Source: Silene latifolia (taxonomy: Eukaryota; Streptophyta; Magnoliopsida; Caryophyllales; Caryophyllaceae). Taken from it: DNA of 64,000 bases. Below, piece after piece: positions 59,127-64,000 of this stretch. A program made the position numbers and the translations under genes. The DNA is taken from contig NC_133532.1 in assembly GCF_048544455.1 (NCBI RefSeq), positions 18,478,948 to 18,542,947 on the forward strand, given 5' to 3'. Under the pieces are notes generated by a model that saw nothing but the letters and a program-made list of their open reading frames with translations, was not told where the DNA came from and ran no database searches. How positions within the stretch are numbered: position 1 is the first letter of the stretch; each line of letters begins with the position of its first letter.

Positions 59127-60368
59127 GTTAGTCACTTTGAAATGACTCATCTTCAGTTTCTTGCAGACAGGAAGGGGCATGACACTGACACTGGCACCTA
59201 AATCGCAAAGGGCCTTATCAATAACAATGTTACCTATGACACAGGTAATAGAAAAACTGCCCGGGTCTTTCATTTTTGGAGGGGCCTTATTTAACAGCAA
59301 GTTACTAGACTCTTCCATAAATGAAATCGTCTCAAATTCACTCAAATTTCTCTTACGCGTCACGATATCCTTCATAAACTTAGCGTAAGTGGGTACCTGA
59401 GTAACAAGTTCGGAAAAAGGGACAGTTACCTGGAGGTTCTTCACGATGTCCACAAACTTACCGTACTGTTGCTCGATCTTTGCGTCCTTCAGACGACTTG
59501 GGAAGGGTATCCTGGTAGCGATGAGTGGTCCCGCAACCTTTTCTTTACCCTTGTAAATGCGTGACGTCTCCACAGCAGGGGAAGATGACACGGTAGCGGT
59601 ATTAGATAGTAAATTAGAATCCCCGCCACTTAAAGTACTGGATCGAGTACTTTTATCGCTCGATTGACCATGTTGAACACTCGATCGAGTGATTTCCTCA
59701 GCATGGTTGCTCGATCGAGTAAGATTACCACTCGATCGACCAACTTGGAATTCTGCACTTCTCGATCGACCGCCGTTGTCACTCGATCGAGTGACTGGAT
59801 GATTAAAACCGCTCGATCGAGTAGAAGAGTCACTCGATCGAGTGGTTACAGCACACGCAGCAAGTATTTCCTTCAAAAGCTCGTCTAAATCATCATCCGA
59901 GTTATCATCAGCTATCAAAACCTCGTCTTCTTCATGAATGAGGTCATTTTGAAAATTCACTGCATTGACCGGATCACAAAATTGAAGAAGCTTGGCTTGG
60001 TCTGTCGCGAGTGTCAACTACGCGACTTGTTCTTTCAATTCCGATATAACCGTTTCAGATTGTCGTGACATCTTTGACATAATCAACATGATGGATTTTA
60101 ACTCGGCAATTTCTTCGTTTGCAGAGGGAGGAATCGGTAGCGGAGCTGGCGTGGAGGGGGCAGAGACGCTCTTTATCTCTTCATATAGCTGAGAGAAAGG
60201 GACCCCTTGCTTGTACTTCTTATAAGCAAGGGCGCGCTCTACACTTGCCATACATTCATAAAGGTCGTGCCCTTCCTCGCCACATCTACCACATGGCTCT
60301 GTATGCTCTATAATCGTAGGCATTGTGGAAAATAAACTTTCAAAGCAACAACTAACCTGCAAAACCAA
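59127..60368 (-). pseudogene. gag: Zinc knuckle, palindrome-encoded linker and protease N-terminal part of E3
   Basis: From MVLQVSCCFESLF (60368) through the knuckle CGRCGEEGHDLYEC (about 60290) and a stop near 60018, then a 297-codon frame. It contains a linker with many TRSS or RSS units (59850-59640), each written by a TCGATCGA palindrome. It ends with LVTQVPTYAKFMKDIVTRKR and the retropepsin ALCDLGASVSVMPLPVCKKL. It is cut after FKVTN at 59127 by E4. The capsid domain of gag is absent. Confidence 0.87.
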
Positions 60369-60461
60369 TCAAAGCTTTGCAGAAATGAGATCGGCCTCAA
60401 GGAATAAATTCCCTGAGACGAGAGACAAACTTAATTAAAGCAACAAGTTTGCGCCACCTCC

Positions 60462-60478
60462 CCGCAAGAACGGCGCCA
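60462..60478 (-). other. Primer binding site of E3
   Basis: Minus strand TGGCGCCGTTCTTGCGG, 5 bp from the LTR. The first ten bases match the PBS of A, with divergence after that. Confidence 0.85.
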
Positions 60479-60483
60479 AAATT

Positions 60484-61889
60484 TGACACGTACGTCGCGT
60501 GCACTGTCAAAAATAACCAACTGGCTCTAACTAATATAGCTAGGGAAGTCGGGTCGAATCCACAGAGATGTAGGAATTTGTCGGCTGAACTTAGTTCGTC
60601 AAAGTAACCAAATTGGGGGTTTATAAAATGTGATTTCTAAACTAAAGAGGACAAGGAGAAGAGAAATAAAAGGAAGGAGTTCAACAGATAAAGGAGAACA
60701 GCTAAGACAAACGGTTCACCATAATCATCTGGTCGAGTAATCTAGATCCCAGGTCAATGCAGTACGGTCTAAGGGGTAGCGAACGTCACTTTTCGGTCCT
60801 TAATTCACCCTAAAGTGTAAACAGTTTAACTTTCGCCCTCATTTGCAATACTCTATTGTTCGCCACTAGTCTCGCCTCTTCCAACCTTTCGGTCCAGGTC
60901 AAGGTTCACTAAGAATAAGGGTCTAACTGCGTCGACTCAATTAGGCAATTACAATTAATTATAGCATTTAAACAACAAAGACGGTACCAGCATTAACCTA
61001 GTAAATCGATTACTCTCCCTTCATATTATGGATCCCCTGTAGTCTTAGCATAGGGAAATTAGCTACTCATAATCGTCGGATTAACAATTACAATAATCAA
61101 ATAATTAAGACTGAACATGATGATGAAACTAATAAGAATTCAATTAAGCAATTATAACAACAAGAGAAGAAGGATTCAAAGCAGTAAATAAAATTGAGAA
61201 ATAAACTAGATTGATAATACCGAATCTGAGTAACAAAGTGTAGAGGAAGAGCAAAATCCAAGAATAGTGACAAAGTGTGATCCCCAAAAATAAAATGAAG
61301 TCCAGAGCCCGCCGTAACGTAGTGTTCTCCCTCAGTCTTATACTAAAAATCCCCTCTAAAACCTAATCTATCGAGTAATTATAAAGGCCCATGAATAATT
61401 AGGCGGAAATTAACAGCAGCACATGAAACCGCTCGATCGAATAGAAGTAATCCACTCGATCGAGCAAATTATCACCAAACCACTCGATCGAGTAGTAATG
61501 ACCCACTCGATCGAGCACCACTTGCATAAACTCCACGATCGACCACTCAAACTGCTCGATCGATCAATCTTGAGTAAATAAGGCATTCGATCGAGCAGTA
61601 AACCACTCGATCGAGCTACATAGGTACGTTAGGACTTGAATTGCTTCCCAAACTCAGCTCACGCGTCTTCCAAGTGTTAGATTTCCAAGCTCCAGCTCCT
61701 TATTTTCCATGAATGCATACAATTGGGACAATTAAGGCTCGATTTAGCTCCTCTTCGGTCGATTCCTGCAAATTACAATAAACGGACCAAAGTAGAACAT
61801 TCGGGGGTATTTGTAGCCAGATGCTACATAAAAAGCACAGAAATGCGTGTAAAAATGAGGTGAAAACCTTATATAAAAGACACGCATCA
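60484..61889 (-). repeat. 5' LTR of E3
   Basis: 1406-bp copy of 45301-46704. Palindrome array 61431-61618, TATA-like box near 61376-61387 (minus strand). Confidence 0.92.
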
Positions 61890-62398
61890 ATATTTATTCT
61901 GATGTTCTAGGTTACGTTATATAGCCAACATACGTAAAAACTTATTATCAAAACCTAAACATAATGGGCTTGCGCTTCCTCGGTCTTTTAATCCTCGTCT
62001 GGGATAGCAGATTGGTCGATCGACTGATGGTAGTGGTCGATCGACTGATCCTCGTGTCTGTAGAGCACGGAACCCGCATATTGGTCGATCGACTGAAGGT
62101 AGTGGTCGATCGACTGCTTGAGCTGCTACTTAACTTCTATAATCTCGTGGATTTGTCCTTTGGGCTTCAAAAAGCGCACCAAGCTCGTTCCTTAAGTGGA
62201 TACTTCACGTCAAATGCAATGCTGGATACTCGGTGACGGATTTAGCTTGATTTCCGTTAAATTCTTCATATTTCTGCAATAAGGTACAAAAACACGAAAG
62301 TAGACGGAAATGGAGGAAATGGTAGCTTAAACTACACAAATGAGCTCTGAAATGCGTGTAAAATGAGGTGCAAAACATCATATATAAGACACGCATCA
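61890..62398 (-). repeat. 5' LTR of A, right part
   Basis: Resumes with ATATT (61890-61894) and matches 38370-38870. It includes the four-unit palindrome array (62013-62117) and the TATA box near 61918-61925 on the minus strand. Confidence 0.92.
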
Positions 62399-62403
62399 AC
62401 CCT

Positions 62404-62529
62404 CGTTACTTGAGCGTGACTGAGCAAATGGAGCTGTGCAGGAGCCCAGCTTGTCTGTGTTTAGGAGAGATCCTATTGGATTTAGATAACAGGAAAGCCA
62501 ATCGCGACCTTCCTTATTTGGGAAGTCCC
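62404..62529 (+). pseudogene. DUF7745-like gene, continuation of the exon after the A element
   Basis: Continues as RYLSVTEQMELCRSPACLCL and LDNRKANRDLPYLGSPIILQ, and ends at a splice donor (CAG followed by GTAAAAG). It matches the broken frame at 37369 once the 25-kb insertion and one duplication copy are removed. The following intron is cut at 62584 by another LTR. Confidence 0.6.
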
Positions 62530-62540
62530 ATTATATTGCA

Positions 62541-62583
62541 GGTAAAAGAAGTTTCTTTTTCTTTTTCTTTTTCTTTTTCTTTT
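62541..62583. repeat. CTTTTT microsatellite
   Basis: About five to six TTTTTC hexamer units directly abut the LTR that starts at 62584. Confidence 0.85.
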
Positions 62584-63966
62584 TGATAAGTGCATATTTT
62601 ATACATTTTAACCCATTATATTAGTTTGATTTTATATATCATTTAGCACTTATCAAAGTGTTTTTAAGCTAATATTGTGTTTCTAGTGCAATTGTGTGTT
62701 CAAGTGTGTTTTGTAGGAAAATGAGCTAAATGAGCTAAATTACTATAAAATGTGCTAGCACTAGAAGCAAGGCTAAGTATGAGAGCAAGATTGGACTAAG
62801 TGTTGGAAGTGCATGGATTTTGCATGAAGAAAGTGTTGGATCAAAATGAAAATGCAAGCAAAGTCAATATGCAAGTCAAGCCCAAATTCAAAGTCCAAAT
62901 TATGGTGGAAAATATTGGATGCTAAGAAAAGCTTTGGATGCTAATATCACATTTAACCATGTGATTAAAGAGGCATTAAGAATTTGCATGGGATTCCTTT
63001 TGGCAATTACTCAAGAATTGAAGGAAAATTAAGAGTGTGTTTAGGATGACATTTTGGGATTCCTCTACAAAGTTTACTCCCATATTTCCTATATAAGAGA
63101 TGCTAATCTCACACACTACACCACCATCTTTCTACACAATTTCTCATAATTCTCTCTAAGTTTAGTAGTTAGATTAGTTTAGTAATTAGTTTAGTTTAGT
63201 TTAGATTTAATTTATGTTAATGACATTTCCTATTTACATTTCAAGTTATAAAACAATTTACATTTACAAGTTATTTATATTACAAGTATTGTTCTTCCAT
63301 TTCCATTTCCATTTCCAATTGCAAGGTAATTTCAAATTCATATTTTCATTATGTTTTCATTTATCATTAGTTTAATTTACATTTCTACCATGTTAGAGTA
63401 GTTGCTTTTGTCCAGGGAATAATGGAAGCCATGCATAATTAAGTAATTTGTAAATGTCAAAAGAAGGATAAGTTAATATTGTATAAGTGTTTCAATCACA
63501 TGTTTGCACCATAATGTTTAATCTATGTTTAAAGGCCTTATTCATTGATTAAGTTTGTTCATTCGTTCTAAAAGTCGAGAGGCATGAAATTGAATTAGAC
63601 TAAGCATATGTAGTAGGACGACCTAGTCATGGACGAGAGTTTCTCTAGGACCCGGTCTATGGTTGACACTAATATCGTAAGATGGGTGTCTTTAAGCCTA
63701 AACATTTATCGTAAAATCAACTTCTTAACTTGTCATGAGCAATTACATAATTAGCATGTGTGACCCGATCTCCCTAGACATTTTATTTATTATTGTTTTA
63801 TCACTTCAACCCAAACCAATTCAAATGTAATCGACTAAGGTAAAATTCAATCCATAACAATTAATTAATAACTCCCGTCTCCTTTGGGTTCGACCCCTAA
63901 GTACTACATTAATTTGTTGCCTAGGGTATAAATATTATCTTTGCATAGGTGTGCGATAGCCTATCA
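62584..63966 (+). repeat. 5' LTR of a further gypsy element (Athila/Tat-type PBS)
   Basis: 1383 bp, TGATAAGTGC ... TAGCCTATCA. A plus-strand TATA box CTATATAAGAG lies near 63090. It carries no TCGATCGA array. The LTR start TGATAAGTGC is repeated inverted as GCACTTATCA at 62646-62655. The element body lies beyond the window. Confidence 0.85.
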
Positions 63967-63971
63967 AATTT

Positions 63972-63989
63972 TGGCGCCGTTGCGGGGGA
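63972..63989 (+). other. Primer binding site of the last element
   Basis: TGGCGCCGTTGCGGGGGA, 5 bp after the LTR, showing that 62584-63966 is a 5' LTR on the plus strand. Confidence 0.88.
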
Positions 63990-64000
63990 GACGGTTTTGT

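Larger units (their letters stand above)
45301..61889 (-). mobile_element. E3: Athila-type Ty3/gypsy element, interrupted by E4
   Basis: LTRs 45301-46704 and 60484-61889 (TGACACGT ... ACACGCATCA on the plus strand) with perfect duplication ATATT. Minus orientation: PBS TGGCGCCGTTCTTGCGG at 60462-60478, zinc knuckle and protease, RT (FMDDFSVYG), RNase H and integrase down to 48705, then PPT beside 46704. The N-terminal capsid part of gag is missing between the PBS and about 60368. E4 splits the protease at 52124-59126. Confidence 0.92.
37370..62398 (-). mobile_element. A: Athila-type gag-protease element, interrupted by E3
   Basis: LTRs 37370-38870 and 44302-45300 joined to 61890-62398. The outer target duplication ACCCT (37365-37369 and 62399-62403) is perfect. 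Minus orientation: PBS TGGCGCCGTTGCCGAG at 44281-44296, and PPT as CCCCC-rich DNA next to 38870 on the plus strand. The internal 38871-44301 carries gag and protease only; no RT, RNase H or integrase is seen, so it is non-autonomous. The right-hand LTR was itself the target of E3. Confidence 0.9.
29698..62583 (-). mobile_element. R: large Ogre/Retand-like Ty3/gypsy element, minus orientation, interrupted and incomplete
   Basis: Its own sequence in view is 29698-37369 plus 62399-62583; the rest of the span is a nested insertion. The orientation call rests on three points. The LTR at 29698-32044 begins TGTAGATACC on the minus strand. It is preceded there by the purine tract AAAGTGGGGGCTC. A TATAAATAG box lies on the minus strand inside it. 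So this is the 3' LTR, and the body extends rightwards past the window. No gag-pol of R is visible. The visible body holds two plus-strand (antisense) genes. Extra antisense genes between pol and the 3' LTR are known in plant Tat/Ogre/Retand lineages; the lineage call here is inference. Confidence 0.65.

Noticed and set aside
59664..59888. Plus-strand open frame with RSS repeats
   Set aside because: Shadow of the real minus-strand E3 linker; the palindromes encode the same peptide on both strands.
63972..63989. tRNA gene at the right edge
   Set aside because: Only the 18-bp tRNA-complementary PBS is present; no cloverleaf sequence.

Overview
The window is repeat-dominated plant nuclear DNA, with plant Ty3/gypsy and Ty1/copia retrotransposons, a plant LINE, MITEs and a PIF-type bHLH gene with plant-style introns. 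A eudicot is likely. The mix of Tekay, Athila and Ogre/Retand-like elements would suit Caryophyllales, but that is a guess I cannot test from sequence alone.

Layout. (1) 1-18813: a plus-strand LINE split by a Tekay/Del-type chromovirus (1153-17366, target duplication GATAC). Inside the chromovirus sits a second LTR element (8169-15892, duplication GTTTT) with the same style of PBS and PPT. That element carries no gag-pol, only an ATHILA-ORF1-like gene. (2) 18814-25271: the only host-gene-like region. It holds a minus-strand PIF-like bHLH gene (19445-21049), a hAT-like MITE, an RNase H remnant and two related MITEs. (3) 25272-29697: Ty1/copia remnants, one cut by a reversed LTR fragment. (4) 29698-62583: a large minus-oriented Ogre/Retand-like element (called R). 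It carries two plus-strand (antisense) intron-containing genes, one with a plant mobile domain and one DUF7745-like. (5) R is interrupted at 37370-62398 by a minus-strand Athila-type element with gag-protease only (called A; duplication ACCCT). One LTR of A is interrupted by another Athila element (called E3, 45301-61889; duplication ATATT). The protease of E3 is interrupted by a tandem LTR array (called E4, 52124-59126; duplication GTTAG). Counting the copia that R entered, this makes a five-layer nest. (6) 62584-64000: 5' LTR and PBS of a further plus-strand gypsy element.

The strongest signal not explained by ordinary annotation is a set of short palindrome arrays. Arrays of a TCGATCGA-centred palindrome lie just upstream of the TATA-like box in the LTRs of five distinct LTR families: Tekay, the nested ORF1 element, A, E3 and E4. 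They also precede internal genes, and in two Athila elements they are translated inside gag. The R element has an unrelated GC-rich palindrome (GAGGCGCAGCA...TGCTGCGTC) in the equivalent promoter position. The second notable structure is E4: four LTRs and three ~320-bp internal segments, whose inner LTRs are chimeras of the outer two. That is the pattern expected from unequal crossing-over between LTRs. Nearly all coding sequences are broken by stops or frameshifts; the bHLH gene is the best candidate for a living gene.
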